Assembly (NCBI RefSeq): GCF_003286085.1
Contig: NW_020825294.1
Span: forward strand, 3,472,001 to 3,536,000
Source: Drosophila persimilis
Taxonomy: Eukaryota; Arthropoda; Insecta; Diptera; Drosophilidae
Length of the DNA: 64,000 nt
Direction: 5' to 3'
How positions within the stretch are numbered: the first letter of the stretch is position 1; every line of letters begins with the position of its first letter. Below, in pieces: positions 13,052 through 27,160 of the stretch. A program made the position numbers and the translations under genes. A model generated the notes under the pieces. That model had not been told where the DNA came from, did not search any database, and was given only the letters and a program-made list of their open reading frames with translations.

Positions 13052-13960
13052 CTTAAAAGACGCCTAATTAACGTACCTATAACAAAAAATGCAAACTCTA
13101 AAGGAATAAATTAATTTATAAAAATTCGTAGTTTTCAAAGTCAACATTTTGAAAAAATATACCGCAAAAAATTCTCAATTTGGAAAAAAAACTATGAACA
13201 CACCTCGGAAATAAAACAGTAAAAAATGCAAAACTAAAAAAAATTAAACCATACAAATTATAAATATTTTTAAAAATTTTGTAAATCTATTATCGTATTG
13301 AGTATATAAGCACAATCATAGATAATGACCATATCTTCCAGATTGCGGAATCTGAAACTCACAACGTTCCCCCTCGTTTGTAATGTTTTTGAAAAAATTA
13401 ATAAATAGCCTTAAAAAACGTGTCCTGGAAACCACAAAATTCCTTGTTATATTAACAGTGAATCAATCTATACAAAACAATTTATTTCATATAAATCGGC
13501 AAATGGTTGAAAAGATATAACTTTGTAATTTTTGAACCTATAAGCTATAGAATGTACTTTATTCAATGTAAATTTGTACAATCTCAATTGTTCTATCAGG
13601 CTATCTATAATATTGATTCAACAATTAAATATTGCAACATCTAAAGCGCAATTTAAACCAAAATCAATATTAATCAAACGAAAATATGTAAAAAGTCGCA
13701 CGGTTAAATTACACAATACATATAGCCACCGCAGACTAATCCATGCCGCCTTCCCTTTTTCTCAATGTCAATTCCAATCGATCGGTCCAAGCCGTCTTGA
13801 CCTAGGAATCGTATTTCCCATATAAAAACCAAAAACGACCAACCCAGCAATTAGCAGTATATATACAAGTACTCGTATATTTGTAGGTCTATATAGTAGG
13901 ACTTGCATGTAGTTGGATGTATAACTTCCCCTGAATTTTCTTGGCTGGGCTCCCACGCAA
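13052..13960. other. AT-rich spacer
   Basis: Very AT-rich sequence with poly(A) and poly(T) runs. I see no coding sequence, RNA gene or repeat that I can name. Confidence 0.5.
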
Positions 13961-13964
13961 CCGA

Positions 13965-14945
13965 TTTCCCACGCATTGTATTTTGCGGAGAATTTCCATT
14001 TTTCCACAGCGTGTGAAAAACGGCAGCAGTCAACGGCTGGCGGGGGCCACTCGAGACGGGGAAGACTTAGATTTCTTCAAGATAATTAACAATTTTTTTT
14101 TTTTTACAGCAGAGCAGTCCTGAGAACTTTTAGAAATTGTTTTCTTCCCCCTTTCTCGCTGGGATACCGACCGACCGCAATCAAGGCACCCAACTGTCCA
14201 ACCAGACAGATAGTTGTACTCGGAGAAGGGGAGGCACCATGGAAATGTTCATTAAAAATTCCAAACTAATTTCATATTCAGCTTCTTATAAGACGACGCG
14301 CGACCTTAAGAAGTTGCAGTTCCAATTACAAAACTTGAGACATTTTGGTGGTGGTTTTTCCATCACCATCCACATCACGCAACGAGGCGAGTTTCTTGTT
14401 TGAGTCTTTCGTTTTCCCATCGAAGAAGTGCAGCGCTCTTAGGGGTTGACCTGCTTGGCTGACTCTGCCGCTGCCTCTGCCTGTGCATGAGCCTCTCCGA
14501 TAAGAAATTTTGTCTCCCAAGTTGAGAGATTAGTTTCACTGCCTCTCTAAACGTCTATCCCAAGCGGAAGTAAGCGATAATTAATTCAAAACTGCGAATC
14601 TTAATTTGTAAATCTGTAAAAGGCAACAACAACAGCCACACCAGATGCATAAATATTCAACAAAAGGCAGTAAAAGTTCTCACAGCGGCACAGTCGCGTT
14701 AGACGTTGCCTTTTGGGCTGTGAGAAAATTCTGCTCCTTAACGTTGGCCAAAAAACGGAAACAATACTCGCAGTGTTATATATACACAGACGCACACAAG
14801 TTTCTTGACTTGGCATTCAGCATTTCCAGACCAAACTGTAATTAAAGTGGGACCGTAAGAAGGGGGAAGCGAAGGGGCCATCGTGGGAAGAGGTGCACTT
14901 GTTTTGTTTAAAAATATTCACACGATATCTGGCCATATTCCCACA
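13965..14945. promoter_or_regulatory. Su(H): cluster of Su(H) binding sites, probable Su(H) autoregulatory socket enhancer
   Basis: Five matches to the Su(H) core YGTGRGAA lie in about 1 kb: 13965-13973 (minus, CGTGGGAAA), 14676-14684 (minus, TGTGAGAAC), 14719-14727 (plus, TGTGAGAAA), 14882-14889 (plus, CGTGGGAA) and 14938-14945 (minus, TGTGGGAA). The first three also satisfy the longer consensus YGTGRGAAM. By base composition alone roughly 0.1 match per kb is expected on both strands. The cluster sits downstream of the Su(H) stop codon. In D. melanogaster an autoregulatory enhancer active in bristle socket cells lies 3' of Su(H) and contains several Su(H) sites. Equating the two is an inference from position and motif density. 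Confidence 0.7.
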
Positions 14946-15740
14946 GCAATTTCCTTCCACCCCAACCCCTCAAGACAGACCATCCAATGAAAATTGGTGG
15001 ACTAGAATAATGTTGAATCATGCTAAATCATATATAAACTGACGACATGCTTTACTTTTTCTTTTGTCATAATTTCGGTTTCCCGTTCTTGTGTTTTTTT
15101 TTATTATTATTGTTTGAGCTTAAAAACAAATCGCCTTTTTTGTCTTTTATATGTTACAAAATATTATAGAGCGGTTCTTTGATCGTTGAGAATTTCCAAA
15201 AGATATGGCCAACACCAAATTTATATATACAGAAAATAAATCGTTTTTCTGGGGGGTAATGGAATGTGTTTGTTTTTTTTTTTGTTTAAGAATTACTATA
15301 TGTATTTTCTGTTAGCTGGGGTCTTCCCGTTTGAGCCATTTCTTTGGAAATTCACAAGAATACAAGTTTTCAAAAATATTTCAACCGCTGCCAAAAAAAT
15401 CTTCTATATACTTATACAAGATTGTATATTTAACTAGAATTACAAGTGTATATATTTTATACAAATATATAATGTGTGTCGTCGTGTCAGTGTGGGCTCT
15501 TTCGAGTTATATACAAAGTGTTTTATGTATCGCATTTACACATCTATTGGTTCCGTACTAGCACTAAATATAGGATGATTCTAGGATAGGTTGGTGTGTC
15601 TAAGGAGGAGGCATTGTTTGTTCGCGTCATGAGAAGTGAAAAATTAGGATTAGAAAAATCGCCAATCTACAAACTAAGGACTCTAATGAAAACTATAAAT
15701 AACTTAGCACGCATAAATGTAGGATGCAAAAGTCCTGCAC
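14946..15740 (-). other. Su(H): probable Su(H) 3' UTR and flank
   Basis: No coding sequence. On the minus strand an AATAAA poly(A) signal lies at 15100-15105, about 640 nt after the Su(H) stop codon, so much of 15110-15740 is probably 3' UTR. The stretch is T-rich on the plus strand. Confidence 0.45.
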
Positions 15741-18527
<2,787 letters not shown>

Positions 18528-19550
18528 TTATGCACATGTCTTCTGCATTGAATTCTATGAAATTGAATGGTTTGCTGGCTTTTGGTTGGTGCTTTTCTTT
18601 TGATTTTTTTTTTTGGCAAATTTGTTAAAAACTTTGGCACTTTTTGTGTACTATTTGTTGTTGTTGTATGTTTTGTATTTGTTATCCTGCACCAACACAC
18701 ACGGCCAGCAGCTGTCGTTTCTCTCACGCACTCACTCTCTCTCTTCCTCTTGGTCGCGGACTCGGAGCTCGGTTTCGATGATGGAGATTTAATTTTTGTA
18801 CTGGACGCCGTAATCACATATTTGTATTTTGAAAAGCACTTGACTAGCGACTAGCGGTTGTAGCGGCTGGCTTCTGTTTAACGCTGCAACTAGCGCTTGA
18901 GTTATATTTATAATAGCTACAACTAAAAAAAGCGACTATGAGAGGATGTTGTATCGATACTTCGATGGTTTGTTATTTACGATAGTTGACACCTACCGGC
19001 GATATCTTCACCTCTTAACAACACTACGATTGTACAAAAGAGGGATATGGCGAGCCAGCTATTTTATAGCTAAATGTTTTTTGTGGCGATATACTGTCAC
19101 TTCTGAATATTTTAATACAAATCTAATTATTTAGTATAGGGCGCTGAATAAGACGAAGCTCTTTAGATAGAAATTTAACTATAGCTACTTTCAGCAGCAG
19201 TTTACTGAACTACCAACTATTCCACCCGTTTACCAACACTCATAAAATGTATCGATTCTCGCGCCCTCATTTGATATTCAAAAATCAAGCTACCCTTTGA
19301 CCCTTCTGACCCATTAATATTTAATGGTGTCCGTGGGAAAGTGCAATACGTGCTTGGCTTCAAAATAAGGGCTGTAGGTTAAGAATGAAAAATGGCATTT
19401 GGATTTGGCAAACGTGGTACACAACTTTCATTGAATATTTATTAGTGTCTTTAATTGTGGTCTAGTTGTAGTTGTCAATTTTCCCTGCCTGGAAATATTT
19501 GAATGCTTAAATTCCACAGCTCGTGATCCATCTCGTGAGTGAAGATATCA
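18528..19550. other. Su(H) leader and promoter region
   Basis: No coding sequence. The stretch just above the Su(H) start codon contains T-rich and CT-rich leader-like sequence. A perfect DRE motif lies at 18952-18959 and a full Su(H)-site match (CGTGGGAAA) at 19332-19340. The transcription start is not placed. Confidence 0.5.
18952..18959. promoter_or_regulatory. DRE motif TATCGATA
   Basis: Exact palindromic TATCGATA, the binding sequence of DREF and BEAF-type factors found at many broadly expressed Drosophila promoters. It lies about 425 bp upstream of the Su(H) start codon and is a good candidate core element of that promoter. Confidence 0.6.
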
Positions 19551-19551
19551 C

Positions 19552-19608
19552 TGCAGTGAATATCACTTCTTATACTATCGGTAGCTACAATCGATATCAC
19601 TTATATTC
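19552..19608 (+). repeat. first copy of a duplicated 57-bp promoter block
   Basis: This block and 20167-20223 are direct repeats with only a few mismatches. Both contain GAATATCACTTCTTA, an ACTATCGGTA motif and a TACAATCGAT motif. The second copy lies about 80 bp before the CIAPIN1 start codon, in promoter position. This copy, 615 bp further upstream, has no gene immediately downstream. Confidence 0.75.
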
Positions 19609-20166
19609 TTTCTATCATCGAACAGAGGGGGCGGTGCCGGTACGGTGTACGGTATATTATCAACTTTTATATATAATGTGACGTGGAAATTGAGTTGAAA
19701 TTTATTGTATATTTAGGGTGTATCGGTATATAATGGAATATCTTATTAATTTGATCAAACTATTAAATTTCAGTTTAAAGTTATATTAAAGAACGTAGGG
19801 TATAGAAAATTCCATACGAAGGTTTTTAACTTTCGCTCAAAGGGACTGCGTATATATCCTTGTCAATCATTCAAATTCAAACTTAAGCGCGCAGCTCTTC
19901 TATCCAGTCGATAGTATTGAAATCCGGTTGTTGGGTTTTCTGTCTTTTTTTGGGATTTGCTGTCTAGTTCGTGATGAAAAAGTTTCATTCATCCTGTTTG
20001 ATTGAAGTTGCACGTCGCACTTTGAATACCCTAATGAACAAATAATCCAAAGCGAAGTCATGTATGAAAATATATTCGTATATTCTATATTGTTGGACAA
20101 GCTTCATTCCTTATACTCCACCAACCTTAAAACCTATACGTGCAGGATGTGATAATGCGTGAACAG

Positions 20167-20223
20167 TGCAGTGAATATCACTTCTTACACTATCGGTACC
20201 TACAATCGATGTCACTTTTGTTC
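20167..20223 (+). promoter_or_regulatory. second copy of the 57-bp block, probable CIAPIN1 promoter element
   Basis: Direct repeat of 19552-19608. It lies just upstream of the CIAPIN1 start codon at 20301 and contains an ATCGAT core similar to DRE-type elements, so it probably forms part of the CIAPIN1 promoter. Function is inferred from position only. Confidence 0.5.
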
Positions 20224-20300
20224 ATTCGGCCATCTCTAATACTTGTGAAATCAAACAGCGGTGCTAAAAAACTTAAAAAAACATTCTAGAAACAGTGATA

Positions 20301-21187
20301 ATGGAGCAATTTAAGGGTCTGCAAAAATCTCTATACATATGGACTGATAGCGCCGATCTAGACAAGCGTGTGGAACAGCTGAAAACAGCCACCGGGGGCG
20401 AGGTGGCTGTGGAAAATGTGCATCGCCTTTCGTTTTGTAAGTTGCGTGTGAGATTGGTGCTCCGTGTGAGTTTTGCCTGTGAGTCAGCATATTCATTAGC
20501 GACCTGCATCGAATTTCAGCCTCCTACGCCAACTCCAGCTTCGACCTGATTGTCATTGAGTGCGCCCAGCTCACCGACAATTACGTAAAGCTGCTGCACA
20601 TGCTGAAGCCCAGTGGAAAACTCCATTTGTTTTCCTTCATTGGGCCCGCCAGCAGCTTGCTGCAGGAAATCAAACTGTCTGGGTTCATTAACTGCAGCGA
20701 GGGTACAGATACACTTACAGCAGAGAAGCCCGGCTACGAGACTGGTTCCTCGGCCAGGCTGTCGTTTGCCAAGAAGAACGCCAGCGCTCTGAATGTGTGG
20801 AAAATCAGCGGCGATGATGAGGAGCTGATCGACGAGGAAGACCTGCTGGATGAGGAGGACAAACAGAAGCCAGACCCGGCTGGTCTGAAAGTGTGCAGCA
20901 CCACAGGCAAGCGCAAGGCCTGCAAGAACTGCTCCTGCGGCCTGGCCGAAGAGCTGGAGAGCGAGAAACAAACCGCAACGGCCTCTGAAAACGCCAAATC
21001 CAGCTGCGGAAATGTATGTTAATCCCCGGAATTCCTATCGTATTCATAATTATTTTGATCTTTGCATTTCCAGTGCTATTTGGGCGACGCCTTTCGTTGT
21101 TCTACCTGCCCCTACCTGGGCATGCCCGCCTTCAAGCCGGGAGAGAAGGTACAACTGGCCGACAATCTGCTGAAGTCTGACATTTAA
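20301..21187 (+). CDS. CIAPIN1: CIAPIN1 / anamorsin homologue, cytosolic Fe-S assembly factor
   Basis: Electron-transfer protein of the cytosolic iron-sulfur cluster assembly machinery; works with the diflavin reductase (Ndor1/Tah18 type). Exons 20301-20436, 20520-21013 and 21074-21187 give about 247 residues, the usual length. The N-terminal two thirds form a methyltransferase-like fold without the expected SAM motif. An acidic linker ([12 protein letters not shown]) leads to two C-terminal cysteine motifs: CKNCSC within the first Fe-S motif (residues about 200-205) and the twin CX2C motif [15 protein letters not shown]. The intron between exons 2 and 3 splits the second motif after CGN. Known in melanogaster as l(2)35Bg. 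It converges with yellow-c, with about 140 bp between stop codons. Confidence 0.97.
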
Positions 21188-21326
21188 CTTAAGAACCCAT
21201 GAACGCAATTAATCACATTGGGAATAGTTTATTAAGCTGACTTACTAACCGAAAATAATGTCATATGTAAATACAAATATGCGCCGCGACACAAATCACA
21301 CAACAAATGCCCGAAACGGCTGCTGC

Positions 21327-23364
21327 TTACATTTCGCACGGTGTACCCTTGATGAGATCGCGGTTGTTGCCCATCAATATGCGGTAGTTGACGGCCGAGG
21401 GATCCAGCTCCTTGTACAAATACGTTGGCATCTTGTCGGACAGAACCCAGATGGTGCCCTCATTATCAATCTTCAAGTCGTTGGGGAAGACCAAGGTGTG
21501 AGAATCGGAATCAATGAGGCCCTGAGTGTCGGGCGTGTAGGGACGCTTGATGTTCCAGCAGGCGATGGCATCCTTGTTTACTTGCGTGTAGAAGATGACA
21601 CCGGTTTCCGGATCAAAGACTTCGGCGGTGGACTGTCCATTCATGCCGCGATCTCCCACATACTTGAAGTCATAGTAGGAATCGCCACCGGTCACATGCG
21701 ACTCGTTTTGCAGCACTCGGTTGGACACCTTGAACTCCTTGGTACTGGCCAGAGCATGGAAGTAGATATCCTTGGAGTGATCCGGATTCATGGGACCCAC
21801 GGCCAGGCCAAAGACTCCATCCGTCCACTGGAAGTTAACGCCACCCACATTGAAATCGCCCTGCAGCGGATCAAAGTGGAAGAAGTTGTGCTTTACGCGA
21901 TATGACTTGTCGTTCCGGAGGGAGTACACAATCACACCATAGGCACCCAAGTCGGGGATATAGGCAAAGGCATCTTGGCACTCTGAACGATCAGCATCCA
22001 CAACCTGTTAATGGAATACATTCCTTAGTATAAGTAAGTCAATATTTCTTCATTATTTACTCACTATATTGGCAAAGAACGAATCCTCCTTGGACTGATC
22101 AGCCGGAATGGTGAAACGACGCAGCAATGTATCAGTCTTGAGATCAAAGATCAGGATGGTATTCGGTGTAATCTTCTTGGGACTGCCCAGAATATCAGCC
22201 AGACCCGTATCCAGTACCCACAGACGATCGCACACATCGACCTGAATTCGGAATGTGGAAATGATGGTGGAGTTGTCCTTCAACTGTATGCCAGCATCCT
22301 GAGCCTTGTCAGCATCTAGCCGTCCACCCGAGGGTGTCTTTTGCTCTTGAGGTTGGACATCGATGGGCAATTTGTTGGCCTCCCAGCTGGGATAGGGATG
22401 CAGTTTTGGTGACTTCTCCGTTGATGTGAGATCAATGTAGTTGAGGGTGGCAGCAACACCGGCCTTCCATCTGGGGAAGGGATCGATATTAGAGATTGGG
22501 TTTCAAGACAGAGATCTAGAAAAATTTTTAAATCTATTATAGGGACCCTTGGGAGATCACAGATTGTTTGGGAGTTGATTATATATGAATCTACCATTTC
22601 AGAATTGAACTGGAAATTTCTACTATTTGTGTGTCATCCTACTGATAATTCCCTAAAAATTTGTTCTTGTTTTGATTAGTCAGAGCTCCCAAAAAATAAT
22701 CACAAATTTATTTGCCTTTTGGGATCGAATCTCTATTGAGTCGAGGGTAAACCCCACTAGTGCTGACGTCACGCTGTGATCGTTCTGACCTTTTCTGTGA
22801 AAAGGTTCTAATTAAATCTGACCAAGTGTTTACTTTACCATTTGAATGTTTTCTCTTATTAATTATAAATCAATTTCCAATGAGAATTTACATTTAGAAA
22901 CTACAATTTAAAATGCAAAATAGACAAAGGAAAATAAACGTTTAAAGTTACCCTAGCCAACTGGGAAACCGGTTTATGGAGCCAGTCAGTGATTTTGCAA
23001 GTCTAGCTTGACATTTAATTACCAACAAAACAACCAAAAATGGTAAGGTAATGGAAGAGGTAATCACAAATTGGTTTTCGGTCTGTTGAATACTATAAAT
23101 TGAAAATATATGTATGTATTTGGTAATTTACCTTGGCACAGTGACAAAGATTCTGTTTTGCCAACGCTCCACGCCCAGCGGCAGGTTATTTTCCTCGATG
23201 TAGTGTCCAGTTGCTTTGGCCTCCGCCTCCGCCTCTGGGCTGGGCCAGTCGAAGGCCAGTTGCTTCCACGAGAATTTCTCTTCGAGCTTGGCCAATGCAC
23301 TCCAGCTCCAGCAGCTTATCAGGCACAAGACTAGCCCTAGGCTCACCAATCTTATGGAATACAT
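21327..23364 (-). CDS. yellow-c: yellow-c, Yellow/major royal jelly family protein
   Basis: Secreted member of the Yellow/MRJP family. The best known member, Yellow, acts in melanin patterning; the role of yellow-c is not well defined. Exons in gene order 23364-23132, 22470-22065 and 22004-21327 give about 438 residues. A hydrophobic signal peptide occupies roughly residues 1-25 (LVLCLISCWSWSALA), followed by the family hallmarks of a beta-propeller: NNLPLGVERWQNRIFVTVPR, VDVCDRLWVLDTG, DAFAYIPDLGAYGVIVY, SYYDFKYVGDRGMNGQ, IACWNI and GTIWVLSDKMP. Phases agree at both introns. Assignment to the c member rests on its position beside CIAPIN1 and Su(H), as in D. melanogaster 35B. Confidence 0.95.
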
Positions 23365-23419
23365 ACTGTGTTTGTTTATTTGAATTTGTTCGGAAGTACT
23401 TTATTCGGTTCGATCTCCG

Positions 23420-23427
23420 CTTTTATA
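23420..23427 (-). promoter_or_regulatory. yellow-c: TATA box of yellow-c
   Basis: TATAAAAG on the minus strand, 56 bp upstream of the yellow-c start codon. Transcription would then begin near 23390-23397, giving a very short leader. Such a TATA promoter fits a regulated cuticle-type gene and contrasts with the DRE-type housekeeping promoters nearby. Confidence 0.7.
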
Positions 23428-23429
23428 AC

Positions 23430-24026
23430 CGTTCGATACGAGCTTTGGGCGCTGAGTGCAAGATCTGTGCTCGAAGACGAGCATAATATACTCTGGCAGA
23501 CCGATCGCGCAAGCTTAAAGCTCAGCTCAGGTGAGCTGTTATAATCGGAATGACTGTTATAATCTGTTATACCGAAGAGCTGTGGGAGATCTGTCTGTCT
23601 GTTTTCTCTGCTGAGTTTTGTGGATGATTAAAATTAGTAACACAAGCGGAAGGAAAAAGATGCGATACGCACTCGCACTCAATTGGTAATATTTTAAAAA
23701 TAACCTTTTGGATGATGTCTGAGTGCCCATCTGGAATATAATCAAATGTGCAGTGAACCGATAAGATCGAGGGGGAGACTAATGGTGCGTTGTTGGCTTT
23801 AGAGTTTTGCATTTTAATTTGAAAGTGGGTTTCTGAATAAATAAATTTGTATATATGTATATAATATTTTTTTTATTATTTTAAAATGTAATAAATATGA
23901 GCTCATATCAGAGTTAAATTTTCATAATTGTAATTATAAATATTTGCGTATATTCAATGTTTTATTTAGTTAATCCAATTGAAATTCCAATTCAAATATG
24001 AAAAAGGGTTATAGATGTATAGATGT
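23430..24026. other. AT-rich spacer between yellow-c and the GABA-B-R1 relics
   Basis: No coding sequence seen. It is AT-rich and ends with segments that loosely recur near 24300-24480, such as CCAATTGA motifs. It probably contains upstream control sequences of yellow-c. Confidence 0.45.
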
Positions 24027-24300
24027 ATGCCAAACACCAGAATTATGCTTTTAGCGCCATAGAAAAGGCCTGTCGGTACAAAAATACCTTTGTAAGTTCC
24101 TAACGGAAAATTATAATTAAGATATTTAGGTACCCACCTAACCACATGGAATTGCGTTGACTTTCACATATGAAAAATCTACAAAAGTAAGGCAAAAATA
24201 TGAGTTAAAGAATTCTTAAAACTTCACAAAAGTGATCTTACCTTTGGGTATTCTTTGGGGGCTAACAAAGCATCCATCCATGTCCAATAGGTTGACTGAT
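24027..24300 (-). pseudogene. GABA-B-R1 exon relic, copy A
   Basis: Matches the minus-strand sequence of the functional gene around 29023-29155 (start of exon 12, the intron, end of exon 11). It then jumps to sequence like 29530-29643 (the intron and exon 9 end, with CTTTGGGTATTC conserved). The intervening exon 10 and most of exon 11 are missing. Where exon 12 would be read, an in-frame stop appears, so no receptor segment could be made. It is the most diverged of the three copies. Confidence 0.75.
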
Positions 24301-24674
24301 TTAAATTTGAAAGTGGGCTGAAAAATATTACTATTTTTATATCTTAAAATTTTTTAAATTGGATCTTAAACCTTTTTATATGCAATGATTTATGTACTTA
24401 ATCCAATTGATGTTAATCGCCCCACCAACACGTTTCCAATATTAATAATTCAAATGAATATTTTATGCAAATATGCTGAAAGGTTGTTGAATCTCTCATT
24501 AAAAATGCACGGCACGAGTGGAGTGCAACAAGAAATTTCAATTAAAATAAGAGTATTTCCTGCAAAAATGAATATGTAATTGAAATGATAATTCTTTGAG
24601 AGGTATCATCGTCTATCCCAGCTCCAAGATCATATACCTTTTATCCATATTTTCTACATTTTACACAGAAAACT

Positions 24675-24957
24675 TGTGATTCCTCGTTTTCGGCAACCAA
24701 TTTTTGATGGCGTTCTTCATCTTCCTTGGATATAGGGCCCTTAAAGCTATAAACAATTCCTGTAGGTACAGAAATATCTGTGTAAGTTCCTAAAGGAAAA
24801 TTATAATCAAGATATTTGGGTACCTACCTAACCATATGGAATCGCATTTACTTTCCCAATACTCAAGCTCTGGAAGTATTGTAATATCATCAGTTTTAGA
24901 TACTGGATCTTCGAGTGGGAATGTTTCGCGATAACGCCGCAGTGGGTTAAAGTTTTT
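24675..24957 (-). pseudogene. GABA-B-R1 exon relic, copy B
   Basis: Begins with a match to exon 13 (about 28626-28680, around TCCTCGTTTTCGG). It is joined directly to the start of exon 12 and the preceding intron and exon 11 (about 29040-29260). The joint removes most of exon 12, including several membrane segments. Sequence identity to the functional exons is still high, for example GGATCTTCGAGTGGGAATG is retained. The same joint is seen in copy C, so the deletion came before the B/C duplication. Confidence 0.8.
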
Positions 24958-25450
24958 GGTAACCCTCCATCCTCCTTGGGAATAATTCTCTTAAAGCCAT
25001 AGACAATTCCTGTAGGTACAGAAATATCTGTGTAAGTTCCTAATGGAAAATTATAATCAAGATATTTGGGTACCTACCCAGCCACATGGAATTGCGTTGA
25101 ATATCACAATTCTCTAGCCCTGGAAGTATTTTGATATCATCAGTTGTAGGGGTTTGAGTGGGAATGTATCGACATAACGCTGCAGCGGGTCAAAGATCTG
25201 CCAAGATCACTAGCTTCAAAGGTTACTCTTTTTTATTAGTTTTTCTAGAAAATATAACATTTTGTTTTTAATGTAGCAAAGTTAAAATTTTATGGATTTT
25301 GTACCTTCAAGCCAGTTTTCGATAATGTACAACGGGTGGATAATAACGAAGTTAAAGGTTGACAAATCTACAAAAATTAAAGGTAAAAATGGGAGTTACA
25401 AAATAGAAAAATCATCAGTAAAAATGTCTTACCTTTGGGTAAGAAAGTAC
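24958..25450 (-). pseudogene. GABA-B-R1 exon relic, copy C
   Basis: Starts with a shortened exon-13 remnant, continues through sequence like 29043-29310 (exon 12 start, exon 11), and then like 29390-29595 (exon 10 and the exon 9 border). It has small deletions inside exon 11 and lacks most of exon 10. It lies about 280 bp from the matching point in copy B, consistent with tandem duplication. It cannot encode a working receptor. Confidence 0.8.
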
Positions 25451-26673
25451 ACTTATAACCATGCTCCACTGACTTTTTTATAGCTTAAAATCAAAACCTT
25501 TTTAAATAAAAGAAAAAAGTATTCGAATACTTCCTAAATTCAGTTTTTGTGTGTTTTGCTTTTTATTCAGTAAAATTCTCATTTATTCCGTTTTATTAAA
25601 CTTTAAATTAATTCGTTAATGTTACTTTCATAAGAACATACCGAGTTTTTCATTCTTTTACAGGTTCTTTGTTTTTTTTTTTTGCTTTTCTTTCCCTTCA
25701 TATTGCTACCATGTTTTTGTGGTTTTCGTTTTGGGGGGGGTTTTTTTGTCACTAACAGTAGGGTTTTCTTTCTTTTTTATGGGGTGTGTGTGTTTTTTCA
25801 TTGGAAATAAATCTGGATTTATTTTTGCATTTGGTTTATTCTATGTATTTACTCGTATTTATACAACAATTAGCTTGGCTAAAGTGTGTGTGTCTTATTT
25901 CACTAAAAGTTCTTCATTCGGTTGTGATCTGAGAATAATTATTTAAATCAATAAGTAATTCAAAATCATATGTTTATTTGGTTAAAAATTTGCGCTTTTT
26001 ATTTTTGGGGCGTATGTGGATTTCTGTGTTGAGAGGAGCCGAAGCTAAATGTTCTATATACAATATACATACATGATCTACCCTAACAGCGTTCCCTAAA
26101 TGTATACCAAACACAATCAATCCAATTAAACTACAAATTCCAACGATCCTTAACAAATATCAATTTACTAGAGATGATCTTTTGCCATGTGTAAATTCCA
26201 TATACATATATATATCTTTATATATTTATCTCGTATATATATATCATATAATCATCAATGATTTATCGTGTGTATAGTTTTGTTTTTGTTTTTTACTTGG
26301 TTTTCCCTTTCATTTTAACGGCTTAGATTTTAAAGTCTTTCATTTCGTAGGAATTTGATGTTTTCTATGTGGATTTTTCTCTAGCACTTTTCGTGATGGA
26401 TTTTCTTCATATTTTATTTTCAATTCTTTGTTTTCGAATGTTCAATTCATTTGTTTGAATGTTCGAATGTGAGTGTGTTGTGATTGATTGAATTATAAAA
26501 ATGTTCCAATTCGATCAGAGATAGTGAGAGTGAGAGTTATAGAGAGTGTGTGAGAGTGAGTCATCTTTCTCAGTAGGTTTCAGTTGTTGTTTTTTTTTTG
26601 TTTCAGTTTAAATAAAGTCAATTCCTATATAACGACACGCTCATTTATATCTGGTATTCCTTCATTTCCCGTG

Positions 26674-26678
<5 letters not shown>

Positions 26679-26716
<38 letters not shown>

Positions 26717-26717
26717 T
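26679..26717. repeat. (TA)n dinucleotide run
   Basis: About 17 TA units with one CA-type interruption near the end. It is a simple microsatellite in noncoding DNA. Confidence 0.9.
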
Positions 26718-27129
26718 AATTTATAAATGCAATTTTAGAACTTACAGTATGTTCAAAAATTTCTCATTAATATTTTTAGCTTCTCATTAGCTTCCTTTCT
26801 TCATTCCCTCCGTCTATGTATAACAGTACATACAAATTAAAACGTTACTTGAGCCTTGACTTTGACCCACCCATAATATAATATTAACTTTTGAGGCTAC
26901 ACTAGGCTATGCTATACTATATGTATATATATATCCCTTCATTATCTAAGATTTGCTAGACTCTTCATTCGATTTGTGCTATTTACGATTCGCTGAAATT
27001 TAAACTATTAAAACTTGACCGAGTGCACTATACACGACACGACATACTCACACACACATTTGGATCTATACAAAATCTCTAAAGCTAACTTATCTATAAG
27101 GAACCAAGCCCCATCGCCGCCTGCTGAAA

Positions 27130-27160
27130 AAGACAGAGAGAGAGAGAGAGAGAGAGAGAT
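27130..27160. repeat. (GA)n dinucleotide run
   Basis: Short GAGA microsatellite within the probable GABA-B-R1 3' UTR. It could bind GAGA factor in principle, but nothing in the surroundings marks it as a promoter. Confidence 0.8.
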
